Positions 1 to 11,870 of a stretch of DNA of 64,000 nucleotides are shown here, in pieces. Numbering within the stretch: the stretch's first letter is position 1; each line of letters opens with the position of its first letter. Under the pieces are notes generated by a model. The model searched no databases. It was not told where the DNA came from and saw only the letters and a program-made list of their open reading frames with translations. This stretch comes from Brugia malayi (taxonomy: Eukaryota; Nematoda; Chromadorea; Rhabditida; Onchocercidae): the NCBI RefSeq assembly GCF_000002995.4, contig NW_025062476.1, forward strand, positions 13,256,001 to 13,320,000. Direction: 5' to 3'. The translations under genes and the position numbers were made by a program.

Positions 1-3000
1 AACTCATCTCCTGTTTCTCTGTACCATGTAAAGGAAGATGGAAAACGGGTAAGAGTGTAAGTGAAATGCGAGAAACATACGAAAAGATTGATTGCTGCAA
101 AAATTATGAGTTAAGAGTAAATATTTAAATCAACTGTCATATTTGCTGACGGTTAAAAATTGCCTGCATCTCGTAAATTTTAGATCAACAGATCAATTAA
201 TTATACGCTGTATACAAATGCTGCATGTGAGCTTTCGTTCATAAGACTAATAGTATCAAATACAAATGCTTCATCGATTCTTTTCGATAGGCTTTCCATT
301 AATGCTAACCGTCCTCGATTTCACCACTAATATTCACCAGTGACTTTTCGGTTTATATAAAATTATGAGTTAATATATCTCATAGAGCGATATAAAAATT
401 ATATAAAACTTTGGAGTTAGTGTCTTTTAAACTGATATAAAAGCTTACATAGACGTCTTACTTAGATGACACGTACAGCATAAACAAGAATCCAGCCAAA
501 AAACAAAAAATTGACATATGCCGTCATCAAAATGAAATGAACGTTAGTTAGTAAATGCGACCAAAACATGGTCTTCTTTGTAAGCAGTGTAAGTAAATGA
601 ATATAGTAACCAATAAACTACCGACAAAACCGAATATACTTACTAGTATCAGCATTTTCCACATTCTGTTGCATCATTTGTTGCTGTTCCTTTTCCGACC
701 TGATGATGTGATCTTTATTCGTCACTTCATTCGTCGTCGGATCGACAATTGACAAGATTCTCTTGGTTTTTGTGAGCTGTTGAGGTGGTTGCTGCGGTAT
801 ACTGCCTGTTATTCCCGCTGTGGTTGTAGTTGCAGGTGGTGCTGTGGGTGGTGTTGCAGCTGCAGTAACTTGCATTAGAAACGGATTTTGATTGTAGCCT
901 ACATTTATGCGTGCTGCTGCTGCCGCCGCTGCCGGATTAATGTAATCTGCTGGCTGAGCAGGCGGAAAATATGAATAAACCGGAGCAACAACCCTGAAAT
1001 TTGAAATACGCAATAAATATTTTCAAAAAAAAAAAAAATTTGATTAGAATAATTCATGAGCTATTTTCATGTTACATTTTAATCTTCCTCTTTATATCTC
1101 TTTCGAAAAGCATATGTCTATTTTCAAGAGATCATATTAAACTATTGTACTGCTGTCTAGAAATTTTTTGTTTTTTTTTTTCACAATAAAAAGTTGATGA
1201 TAAACTAACGGAGGATAATAAAATGACTGTGGATTATTGGGTATAAAATTGTGTGCACTATAAATAGCGTTCGAATTGTACATCGAACTGGGTGGGTAAG
1301 CCAACTGAAAAGTTAATACATCAAATCAATTTAGGAAATATGAAACTTTTAAAAACCGCAGAAGAATGATAAACATATGAAAACTTGCTGTAAAACTAGA
1401 AGTATCATTTAAGTGAGCATCAATATTACACAGTCAAACATTTTTCGATCTAATTTCAAACTTTAGATGTAAAAATGAAAAGACCTGTGAAGCTGGATAA
1501 TTTTGTTGTGTCTGAACTGGTTGCGCTTGATATCTGGCAGTATGTATTGTTATCTGATGATTACCTTGCTGCGGACGTGCACCTTCCACATGCGCTTCGC
1601 CCGCTGCAAACTGCATACTCGGATTCCTATAACATAATACATAGATCACTATTTTATCAGACAGAACTGATTATGAAAATATCACAGTCACTATTACGAC
1701 AGATGGATGATTTGCTTTACAGCAATTATTTTAATAACTATCAAAACTTTAAGGTTATTGAGAAAATGAGAAAGTGCGCAAAATAAATGAAACATATAAT
1801 ATTATAACTTTAATTTTGTTAATGTATTAAAGTAAGGGTAAATCATTTCATAACCTATCCTTCTCTATTCATTTTTCCTAGATCTTTAATAAACTTACGG
1901 AAGATTCCTTGGCGGCATCCGTGTAACAGTAGGATACTGACTTGTAGTATGCGGTGGATGTGCACTGTCAACACTTGGTATAGCAAATGAAATTGGTTGT
2001 TGAGGTGGCTGCCCAGCATTTCCATTAACCAAAGGCTGTGTTGGTTGCGCCGGTGGTAGCACCCCAGCGGGCATTTGAGAGCTTACAATATGTTGGCCAC
2101 CATAATCTGAATATTTTATTCTTAAATTCATTATAGAAATATGCTTACACACAATTTCAGATAGATTTTTCCATCCAAAAATGAAAAAAAAAAAAAAAAA
2201 ATGAGTGAATCCAAATAATGGAAGTTTCTCAGGTCTCCTTCCTTGTTGATTTTAGACTCTGAAATTTGCAAAATAGCGAAAAATTATGCTGACATCTAGC
2301 TGTTGCGCCTGTGCGCTGTATAAGATTCGGCACTGCACCCTTCTGATTTCTTGAAGCAAAACCTGATACTACCTGCTCAAATGATACACCTATAAACAAG
2401 AATATACAGTACTACCGTGCTCGAGGAATTTTTTGAATACCTAACACATACAAAAACATTCTATCATTCCTGTTAAGCTTAGACCCCCCCTCTCATTAGG
2501 TAAGTTCATTTATCATGTTAGAGCGCTTAATACATAATCAATTTTATGATTCTACTTTTAAATCATGTGTAATAAAACCATATGTAATACATGTCTCTAA
2601 TATACATAAAGAGAAGCAAGCGTTATAGTTTGTTATCACTTTTAGAGAAAATAAAATATACATGATGAAAAAGAGGAAAAAAAAAAAAAGCTTAAAAATC
2701 TTTCTCGACGATCTTTCTCTCTATCTTTATTCTGTCTCGCCATAAAAAAACAAGACTTTAAAAAAAAAACCATTATAAAACAAAACTTCTCAAACGAACC
2801 TGAGGGAAAGGAAAATGATAAAGTAGAACTATTCCAGTATAACATGATGAATAAAAAATAGGAATAAAAACTAGATTTTTGCATTCAAAGGGATGGATCA
2901 TTCTTGGAAATTACGGTATTTTTGACAGACATTATCACTATTGAGAATATTCCTTACAGCAAACCATCTGAGCAATAACCTAATATCATTTATGCTTGCT

Positions 3001-3271
3001 TGCTGTCAACCATCTATTCGTACGTTCTTCAATTTCTCCAAAAACTTTATTCCTTTTCTCAATTTCTTTTATCCTTTTGAATTTTCATACTTCCTTTTAT
3101 GAATAATGATTGAGATCAAACAAACAGTCAACAGTAAGATCAAATTTCTATTTATAAGCTTTCTACCCTCATTTAACAGTTTATTCGAAATATACCAAAT
3201 GCACATTAAGTGAAATTACCTGGAATGGATCCATTTCTTCTTGGTTTCCCTCGCGGGTTACCACTGGACAT
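1..3271 (-). CDS. eIF4G-like translation initiation factor, N-terminal part (3' end outside window)
   Basis: Hand-built exons (minus strand): 3220-3271, 2294-2389, 1899-2106, 1485-1626, 1210-1304, 644-993 and 1-18 (runs off the edge); all phases agree. The start MSSGNPRGKPRRNG lies 20 nt after a CTTTTCAG acceptor, so it may be trans-spliced. The readable ~310 residues are low-complexity and rich in Pro, Gln, Tyr and Ala, with YYGGQ, YPASQ, an Ala run and PPQQPPQQL, followed by KRILSIVDPTTNEVTNKD. In eIF4G proteins a disordered P/Q/Y-rich N-terminus is followed by a similar RxIxIxDPxT segment near the PABP-binding region, so this is probably the N-terminus of the cap-complex scaffold (nematode IFG-1). 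The diagnostic MIF4G domain is not in the window, so another P/Q-rich RNA-binding protein remains possible. The exon-2 donor (AGAT/GTCAGC) is the weakest junction. Confidence 0.5.
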
Positions 3272-5664
3272 ATTATGTTTGAAATTTCTGAAAAGTAAAT
3301 TTTTTGTTTCATAAGTGATATCATATTGATTAGTAAAATGGTATCATAGGCTAATATGATAACAGAATAAAATTACAACTTTTCACCATAAATAGATAAA
3401 ATGATAACTAGTTGGTATTACCAACAGAAAATACGATTAATTTAGTAATGATTAGATTAGTTAAATGATTTTTTAATTACAAAAAGACACAATGATTACT
3501 AATTAATACTTCCACTGGAATAGACAACAAATTTAATAAGTGAAATAGTATCAATGACAGAGATAAAACAATTGCTAATTTATGCTATCGACAGTAGGCT
3601 GCTAACCTAATAAAAAGTACGTTAGTCCGAATGGATCCAAAGATTTGACTCGATGAACAACATTCGTGTTTCTTTCTCTTTTAATTTTTTGTTTTTTAAC
3701 TGGAACATATGGTCATTTTAGAATCATCCGTCTATTCCGCACCTAATTTCAGTACTATGTATATCAACTTTTTCCAATTATAACTTAAAAAAAAAAGAAA
3801 AAAACTTTTTCATCTACGAAAAAAAAAAGAAAATAAAGATATCTAATTTATATATGTGTATATATGTGTGTAACATTTTAAAGTTTCATCTATAACCATT
3901 AAAATATTGCAAAAGAATATCTTAACGTGAATGTCTATCAACAATTCAAAAAATAACATATCCGGTTCTCGAACATAATTATTCATTCATCCTAGGTAAC
4001 AATTCAACTAACTGATTATTCTAGGAATTTTTCTGATTGATTGAAACACAAGTAGATGTGAGTAAAAGCAAAACTTTCTTTGTTAATCTTTTAACTTTTA
4101 CAAAATACTCCTATATCCTAGATTCTACTGAAATTAGGACTAAATTTAGCCATAAAATACATAATGCAAAGATTAACAATGATAGCAAGTAAAAGGTACA
4201 ATTATCATTGCATATTCTAAAAATTTGTAATAGCAACCAAAAATAATTTCCATAAAAATCTATCTTAATCATTTTATCTATTATTTATTCTCATTTAATC
4301 ATTACATTAAACACTTATTGGTTATATCGTATATAATAAACATTTACTTATCCTTCATTCTTTTCTTACATTTTTTCTTTGTCATTCTTCTAATCATTAT
4401 CTAAACAATCTCATTTTTCCTAAATACTCTTCTACTAACAATTCAACTAACCGGTAACAATTCTATTGATAAAATATAAATAAAATAACTTTCTCATTAT
4501 GTTTTCAATTTTATCATTTCTAGCCTATTTATAATAAAATTTTCACTTAATAACAATTATCTTTCACAACCGTACTGTACTTACACTGTATCGTACCGTA
4601 CCACATTCCACCGTACTGCATCGAAATATTTATACAAAAATATACCTTTTAGAGATGTATGCAGTAATCTTACTATAAAATCATTCTTATACTCTACTAA
4701 ACATAGCAAAACACAAACAAATACCATAATCTCATCCCCAGCTTGTAGGCTTTCATTTTTACTAGACGTAGCGCTGTAACACACAACATCACAATAGTCT
4801 TTCAACGATTTGATGACGCAATGAAAAAGCATTCGTCTCATCGAATATTATTTTTTAATTGTGTTAAAAAAAAAAAAGAAAAAAAGAGAAAAAAATGTTG
4901 TAATTAATTTATTTCATTGTGTTAATATTCATTTTTATTCGTTTTATTTCTTCCCTTTCTTTTTTTCCTTCTATTGTTTTATAAGAAAGAAGAAAGGATG
5001 AAAAAAAAATTAAAAAAACTGAGAAATTATTAAAAGAATGAGAAAGATAAGAGAGATAAATAATTGTATGTTATCTAATCATTTCTCATTTGTTTCTTAT
5101 TTTTTCTCTTTGCTCTTTTTCTTTTTTCGTTTTTAGAAAAGTAGAGAAAAAAATGGTTCAAAAATGTAAATTTTTGATTAATTAATAAAATTTAAAAACA
5201 TAAAAAATGAGCAATGAATTGTAATGAGCTACAAATAATTTCCAAAATATAAAATGTTTAATTGAATTAATGAAAAATGAAATATTAAACAAAAAAAAAA
5301 GAAAAGAAAGAAGAGAAATTACAAAAATAAAATAAATATAAAAAAGAAAAAGGAAAATGGATATTTATAAAGAAAAAACTTTAATTTATATATTTTTTAC
5401 TTTTATAATTTACCAGTGTAAATTAATATATGCATAATTATTATATAATATTGATTCATTTAAAAAAAAAAAAAAAAAATCATTTAAAAAAGTCAATCAT
5501 GAATAATTTGTTATAGATAAAATGATTAATGTATTTTTTTTTTTTTAGCAATTAAAATTTCATGAAAAAAAAATTATTAACAAAAATTAGTAATAATAAA
5601 TCTCATTACCAAAATTGATTGTTTTTTCTTCCCTATTTCACTTTTTATTGTCATCACTAATGTG

Positions 5665-6000
5665 CTAATCAATAATCCCAGATCATTTCATCTAATAATC
5701 AATAATTCCAGATCATTTCATTCATTAATCAATAATCCCACATCATTTCATCCACTAATCAATAATTCCTGATCATTTCATCCACTAATCAATAATCCCA
5801 CATCATTTCATCCACTAATCAATAATTCCAGATCATTTCATCCACTAATCAATAATCCCACATCATTTCATCCACTAATCAATAATCCCACATCATTCCA
5901 TCTAATAATCAATAATTCCAGATCATTTCATCCACTAATCAATAATTCCAGATCATTTAGCCCGCTAATCAATAATCCCAGATCATTTCATCTAATAATC
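5665..6000. repeat. 30-bp tandem repeat (minisatellite)
   Basis: About eleven head-to-tail copies of a 30-bp unit built from CTAATCAATAAT, then CCCACATCATTTCATCCA. Copies differ at a few positions (CCCACA, CCCAGA, TTCCAGA; CCACT or TCTAAT). A decayed tail with related TTGATTATTC and GATCATTT words runs to about 6180. It contains no open frame. Confidence 0.85.
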
Positions 6001-6841
6001 AAACGATGTATATTTTTTGATTATTTTAAAGAATGCTAGTGTCAAATTATCTCGCTTACTAATCAATACTGAATATTTCTTGATTATTCTGGGTCACTAG
6101 ATCATTTCATAATCAGTATTGAATATTTCTTGATTATTCCAGATCAATAGTCTAGATCATTTTATCTACTTTTACAAGTAATAAGTAATGATGATATTAA
6201 TTCAACACTGCAGTGTTACGAATTTGTTAATTCCAAAAAAATAATGCCAGAAATTATGCTAATTTATGATCAATTAAAACTTTAATATCATTATGATATA
6301 TCAAAGTACGACAGATGCGCTTCTCTAATTACAGGTATGTTTTCCTTATTACAACAAAAATTTATTTACAGCTCTTTTTTTTTTTTTTTTGAAATTTGAT
6401 GAATTTCAATCATTTTAATCTAGTGTAATAGAAAATGTAAAATATTTTCATTTTTTGTTTCCCGGAAAAAAACAGAAAAAGAAGTTATTAAAATTCCGTA
6501 AATTCAGCTTCAGCTCTACTACTATAATCTTTGAACAACAACAAGTTTATATGCTAGGATTTGAATATTTAATCTTAATTAAATTAAATAAACTTTCAAA
6601 TATAGTTAGAAATAATTATCGCAAAAATTTTTTTTTTTTTTTTAGTAAGATAGGAAAAATTTTTCAAACAATTTTGTTTCATAAATCATTAAAAACTCAA
6701 ATCAATTATATCCTTTATAAATTTAAACTAATTTTTATATACTTTTTAAGATTAGAAAAAAAAATTGAAAAAAATTTTTTTTTTTTTAAAAAAAAAAAGA
6801 AACCTGCGAAATGCTGGCATAGTAATTTTGTTTGATTTAGC

Positions 6842-6933
6842 CGAAATGTTAATTTCGCCTAATTATATTTATTTATGAATAAAATTCAAAAAAAAATTAA
6901 TCGATTGATTGTTAAAGGCCGATCAGCGGCCTT
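6842..6933. other. Pair of short hairpins in GC-richer islet
   Basis: Two perfect short inverted repeats lie about 60 bp apart in very AT-rich DNA: CGAAAT-gtta-ATTTCG at 6842-6857 and AAGGCCG-atcag-CGGCCTT at 6915-6933. The second is unusually GC-rich for the surroundings. They could be part of a structured RNA, a small element's termini or chance; no known RNA family is recognised. Confidence 0.3.
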
Positions 6934-7856
6934 AAATTCGATAGAAATGAATTGAGGAGCAAAAAGAAAAATTATTTAAAATATTTTCAAATGAAATCTA
7001 AAAAGAAAAAAAAAAAATTTGCATAATTTTTAAGAGAAAAAAAGAAAAAAAAAAAAAGGAGGAATGGAGATTCTTTGTTTTTTTCAAAGTATAATTATTA
7101 ATATAAAATTTTAAAATTTTTTCATCCACCAAAATTTTTCCATTTGGTAATTACTTTTTATGCTAAAATTAAGTATAAAGTTAGTTAAAAGGTGTAAAAT
7201 TTAGTTTAACTAAGAGAAATAAAGAGAAAAGAATAGTGGTAATGATTGATGATAATGATTGGTGATGATGATCATGATAGCTTATTCTTATCAGCAAAAC
7301 AAAATTTTGATTATCAGAAATATTTTTTTTTTTCTTTACTATCATTTTCAATTATTTGCTTTTTATTTCTAATTTATAAATGAGGAGAAAAATATTATAA
7401 ATAATATAGAAATGAATTAATTATGAATGATGTTGACATTGATTATATTATTTTTCAAATACAATCATATGATTATTTATTGTTCAAATAATAATCAAAA
7501 GTGATATTTTTGACAGAATTATTTTTGCATTACTATATTATTGTTTGTTAAAAAAAAAGACAAAAAAAAAAAAAAAAAGTTAATTAATAAATGAGATAGT
7601 GAACAAAGTAAATTCATTACAATTATAATTAAGTAAATAAATCATTATATTATTATTATTTTTTTTTCAAGAATGATATTAATTTATTTAAATTATAATT
7701 TTAGTATTAAAATCAAAAAATGATAATAACAGTAATAATAATAATAATAAGGAAAATTTATTTTTTTTTTTTTTAACTTCGTTTCTCTCTTTCTTTCTTT
7801 CGTTTAAAGAATAAAATTAGCATATCAAATTTATTTTCAGTAATAAATCATTTTTT

Positions 7857-7892
<36 letters not shown>

Positions 7893-7940
7893 GAAATAAA
7901 CAACGGAAGAGATTTGATTAAAAGAAAAGAAAAGTTAAAC

Positions 7941-9145
7941 TTACATATATCGCTGTAACATTCTTACAATCGGATGAAGTGGAACATTTAAACGATTTTG
8001 TCGGTCGATCGGACGATTCCTAACATTTTCATGAGTTTCTGTGTCGTTTGAATGATTTTCTGTGTCGTTTAATCGAATTGGAATGTTTGACTGATTTGTT
8101 TGATTCATTGGATCAGTTGAAAAATTCGATTCATTTTCACTGTTAATCAATGATATTGTTGAAAAGTTGAAATTATTTTTCCTATCAATTGAATAACAAT
8201 TTTCCATGTTGATCAGGCAATGTTGATTTTCACGATTGATCGGATCATTTGGATGATCTTGATGATTTGCTCGATTGTTTAAATCATCTGGATGATTGCG
8301 CTGTTTTTCTCGATGATTTCGCTGCTTTTCCCGGTTGATTAAATCATCTGGATGATTGCGTTGTTTTTCTCGATGATTGCGCTGTTTTTCTTGATTGATT
8401 AAATCACCTGGATTATTCCATTGATTTTTCCGATTGACTGAATCACCTGGAAGATTGCGTCGATCTTCCGCATTGACTGAATCACTTGGAAGATCTTGTT
8501 TATTTTCCGGGTTGATTAAATCACCTGGATGATTCTGTTGATTTTCCCAATTGATTGAACCACTTGGAAGATCTCGTTGATTTTCCGGGTTGATTAAATC
8601 ACCTGGATGATTCTGTTGATTTTCCCGATTGATTGAACCACCTGGAAGATCTCGTTGATTTTCCGGGTTGATTAAATCACCTGGATGATTCTGTTGATTT
8701 TCCCGATTGATTGAACCACCTGGAAGATCTCGTTGATTTTCCGGGTTGATTAAATCACCTGGATGATTCTGTTGATTTTCCCGATTGATTAAACCACCTG
8801 GAAGATCTCGTTGATTTTCCCGGTTGGCTAAATCACCTGGTAGATTCCGTTGATTTTCCCGATTGATTAAACCACCTGGAAGATCTCGTTGATTTTCCCG
8901 GTTGGCTAAATCACCTGGTAGATTACGATGATAATTTTCCCTGTTAGTTGAACGATTTTGATAATTATGATGATTTCCTCTCTCGATCGAATGATGTGGA
9001 AAATTACGATAATTTTTCCTCTCGATTGAACGATTTGGATAATTACGATGATTTTCCTTCCCGATCGAATGAGTTGCTTTATCTTTTCTTTCCATATTCA
9101 AAAAAAGAAAAAAAAAAACGAAATAGCTTCTTTTCGAATTATCGC
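7941..9145 (-). CDS. Protein exon of 13-residue tandem repeats (NRENQ-rich), function unknown
   Basis: One long open frame, 384 aa if it starts at the MERKDK methionine (9095). A TTTTTTTGCAG acceptor precedes 9145, and a clean donor AT/GTAAGT follows 7945, just before the in-frame stop at 7941-7943. It may therefore be an internal or first exon of a longer gene; I found no convincing partner exon. The product starts with basic His/Asn/Arg repeats (NHRNYPNRSIERKNYRNFP). It then has about 25 copies of a 13-aa module, roughly PGDLINRENQRDL alternating with PGGSINRENQQNH, and decays to Asn/Ser/Thr-rich sequence. The 39-bp period keeps frame throughout, which supports coding. There is no credible signal peptide or membrane segment from MERKDK; the Phe-rich extension upstream is a translated pyrimidine tract. 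The product is very hydrophilic and probably disordered. I do not recognise the family. Confidence 0.55.
8200..8940 (-). repeat. In-frame 39/78-bp coding repeat array
   Basis: DNA repeat underlying the 13-aa modules. The best-preserved part (about 8520-8800) has a 78-bp higher-order period of two 39-bp halves, with phrases such as GATTAAATCACCTGGATGAT and GATTGAACCACCTGGAAGAT on the plus strand. Near-identity of neighbouring 78-bp units indicates recent unequal exchange, while the flanking 39-bp units are more diverged. Confidence 0.8.
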
Positions 9146-9465
9146 CTGCAAAAAAAAAAAAAAACCTCATTTATTTTAATTAAAAGAAATTAATAAACAT
9201 ATGAAAATTTCAAATATATAAAAAAACGCATATATTTGATCATAATAATAAATTATTGATTGATTGCTATATACAAAGTAATAAATTAATGATTCAACAA
9301 GAATTTGCTAAGATCAAGAATAATTTATTAAATGTTTATTTACTAAATAAAAATATAGAAAATAAGAAAAAAAAAAAAATTATTTACTAAATAATTAATC
9401 GCTCTATTCTAATGCTTAATATATTTCTATTAAAATATTAATGATTGATTTATATGTAGAAAGTA

Positions 9466-9775
9466 ATAAATTTTAATTACAAGAAATTAATAAACATATT
9501 AGTATAATTAATAATTACAAGAAATTAATAAACATATTAGTATAATTAATAATTACAAGAAATTAATAAACATATTAGTATAATTAATAATTACAAGAAA
9601 TTAATAAACATATTAGTATAATTAATAATTACAAGAAATTAATAAACATATTAGTATAATTAATAATTACAAGAAATTAATAAACATATTAGTATAATTA
9701 ATAATTACAAGAAATTAATAAACATATTAGTATAATTAATAATTACAAGAAATTAATAAACATATTAGTAAATTA
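9466..9775. repeat. 38-bp tandem repeat
   Basis: About eight nearly identical copies of a 38-bp unit composed of AATTACAAGAAATTAATAAA followed by CATATTAGTATAATTAAT. The copies are almost invariant, so the expansion is recent. It is non-coding. Confidence 0.9.
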
Positions 9776-10571
9776 TATTAGTATAATGAATAAATTTTAG
9801 AATTTATAAAATTATCTTTCTTTTTTTTCCTAAATTATTCATTATTAATAATAATATATCACAGTATGATATAAGTATGATAGTAAATATCATTTAATGA
9901 TTTTTTTTTTTAAATTAATCGTCGATATGATAAGAAAGGGAAAAACAATTTTTTTTTTCTTTTTTATGTTTCTATTTGTTACATTTCTTCTAAATTTAAA
10001 AAAAAAAAAAAAAAAAAATTAAAAAAGATAAAAAATTGATGAAAATATTTGATAAAATATAATATATTTTATATGATGAAGATAACATATTATTAATTAA
10101 TGATAAAATAAACAAAAATAAAAAATTAAAAAAAAAAAGAAAAAGCTAATTACTATTTATAATATTCATGTTGAATAAAAAATTTCTTAATTTTGTTTCT
10201 AATAATTTATTCATCAAATAATATATGAATAAAATTAGTTAGTAAATAATTTTTTTTTTTTTTAAAAAAAAAAAAAGCAAAAAGCAAAAGTAAATAATTT
10301 TAGAAATTATCATAATTCCATCATAAATTAATAATAAAATTTAAAATTGCATCAATAATTTAATTAACTTTTTTTTTTTTTGTTGTTGTTGTTGTTTACA
10401 CAATTATATTAATAATTGAAAAAGTTCTTTTTTTTTCGAAAAAAAAAAAGAATGAAATATTAGCAAAAAAATTTATGCAATTCAATTTATCCTAAAATAG
10501 CGATGGAGAGAGAAAGGGAAGGAGGGAGGAAGGGAGGGAAGGTGAGAGAGAGAGAAATGATCAGATGACCG

Positions 10572-10730
10572 TTGACCTCAGCAATATATATTGCTCTCAG
10601 GAACACTACCACCATTCACAACCAATAACGATAACAGGACAATAACAACAACAACAACAACAACAACAATAATAATAATAATAATACTCTCTTCTCTTCC
10701 CTTTCTTTCTCTCTGTCTTTCTGAGGTCAA
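10572..10730. other. Inverted TTGACCTCAG / CTGAGGTCAA pair with palindrome
   Basis: TTGACCTCAG at 10572-10581 is the exact reverse complement of CTGAGGTCAA at 10721-10730. Just inside the left arm is a perfect 16-bp palindrome, AGCAATATATATTGCT (10580-10595). The arms contain TGACCT/AGGTCA, which are nuclear-receptor half-site sequences. The pair could equally be the ends of a tiny decayed element around a microsatellite core. Confidence 0.35.
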
Positions 10731-11169
10731 ACATAGTCATTTACACATTCCCTTATTTTTATTGATTGTTTCAATTGTATGTTTACTTCGGATAAATCAT
10801 ATTGGCTTATTTTAAATCTTTGTTTTATATTTTGTTTTTTTTTTTTTTTTTCTAAACATTTTTTTTTTATGGCTGTAAAAAAAAAAACGAAAAAAGAAAG
10901 AGAAGAATTAATGAATTATTTATTTTGCATTAATAAAAAATATAAACGAATTAAATTTTTTTTTTTTTTTTTGTTTATTTTATAAAATGAAAAAAAAAAA
11001 TATTTGTTGTTTGTTTGTTTTTTGCTGCAAAATTTATTGTTTTTTTTAAATTCGTTTTAATGATTTTAAAATGTAGCGAAATCCTTTATTATTATTGTTT
11101 TTTTTTTTTTTTGATGTTTTTGAATGAATGTTATAATTGCATAAACACTCAGCAGAAGCAGTAAATATT

Positions 11170-11560
11170 GACATAGCGGATTGATAAATAAATCTGATTA
11201 CATAATCACATCTGAATTAGTAGAAAAATTTGATTGCATAACCATATATCAATTTGTAAAATAAATCTGATCACGTAACCACGTGAATTAGTTGATAAAT
11301 CTGATCACGTAATTACGTGGATTAGTTATAAATCTGATCACATAATCACACATCGATCAGTAAATCAATTTAATAATATGACATATCTGACTACGTAATC
11401 ATGTATTGATTGGCAGATAAATCTGATCAGATAATCAATCATGAATCCATTGATAAATCTGATCACATAATCAATCATGAATCAGTTTATAAGTCTGATC
11501 ACGTAACCAGCCATGAATCCATTGATAAATCTGATCACACAATCACATATGATTTACTGA
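11170..11560. repeat. Degenerate ~38-40-bp tandem repeat
   Basis: About ten diverged copies of a unit with GATAAATCTGATCAC, then ATAATCACATATGAATCAGT. Spacing varies by a few bases. It is located 300 bp upstream of the first MSP-gene exon. Confidence 0.8.
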
Positions 11561-11870
11561 TTACTCTTTTTTTGAATATTTAATTTCTTCATGTGAATTT
11601 CCATGCTTCTATTGCTTTGAATTGAATTGAAATGCAAATTGTCTAATATTTTATTTTTTCTTCGATCAATAAAACAAACAATCAATTACACAAAATATTG
11701 GCATGAAAATTTTTTTTATAAAATTTGAATTAAAAAACTAAATTTTCAATGTAAATTTATTAGCATTTTTAAAATTATAAAATTATGAGTGTATTAAAAA
11801 TTTATTCATTGTAGAATTTTTGCCATATTTTATCTTATTTCCTCTTTTTTTTTTTTTTCTTTTTTTGCAG

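Larger units (their letters stand above)
3272..7940. other. AT-rich intergenic region without a recognisable gene
   Basis: It lies between the divergent start of the eIF4G-like gene and the 3' end of the repeat-protein exon. It consists of A/T homopolymers and AT-rich spacer, plus the 30-bp minisatellite at 5665-6000 and two short hairpins near 6842-6857 and 6915-6933. The small open frames here (for example 4581-4841 minus and 6455-6835 plus) are rich in F, K, L and I from homopolymers and have no coding features. Confidence 0.6.
9146..11870. other. AT-rich intergenic region with repeats
   Basis: No gene recognised. It contains the 38-bp array at 9466-9775, poly(A)/poly(T) tracts, a purine block (GGGA/GAGA) at 10503-10555, ACA/AAT and CT microsatellites near 10640-10720, and the degenerate ~38-bp repeat at 11170-11560. 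It separates the minus-strand repeat-protein exon from the plus-strand MSP gene, so it is a divergent upstream region. Confidence 0.6.

Noticed and set aside
1475..1786. 103-aa plus-strand open frame
   Set aside because: It lies opposite an exon of the eIF4G-like gene (1485-1626), which has matching splice signals and phase; this frame is a shadow.
4581..4841. 86-aa minus-strand frame with mixed composition
   Set aside because: No homologue recognised, no clear splice or start context, and it lies in AT-rich spacer; kept out for lack of support.
6455..6835. 126-aa plus-strand open frame rich in Lys, Phe and Ile
   Set aside because: It is made of A and T runs, has no splice or family features, and starts inside low-complexity DNA.
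9096..9170. Phe-rich N-terminal extension of the repeat protein resembling a signal peptide
   Set aside because: It translates the pyrimidine tract and TTTGCAG acceptor before 9145, so most of it is intronic.
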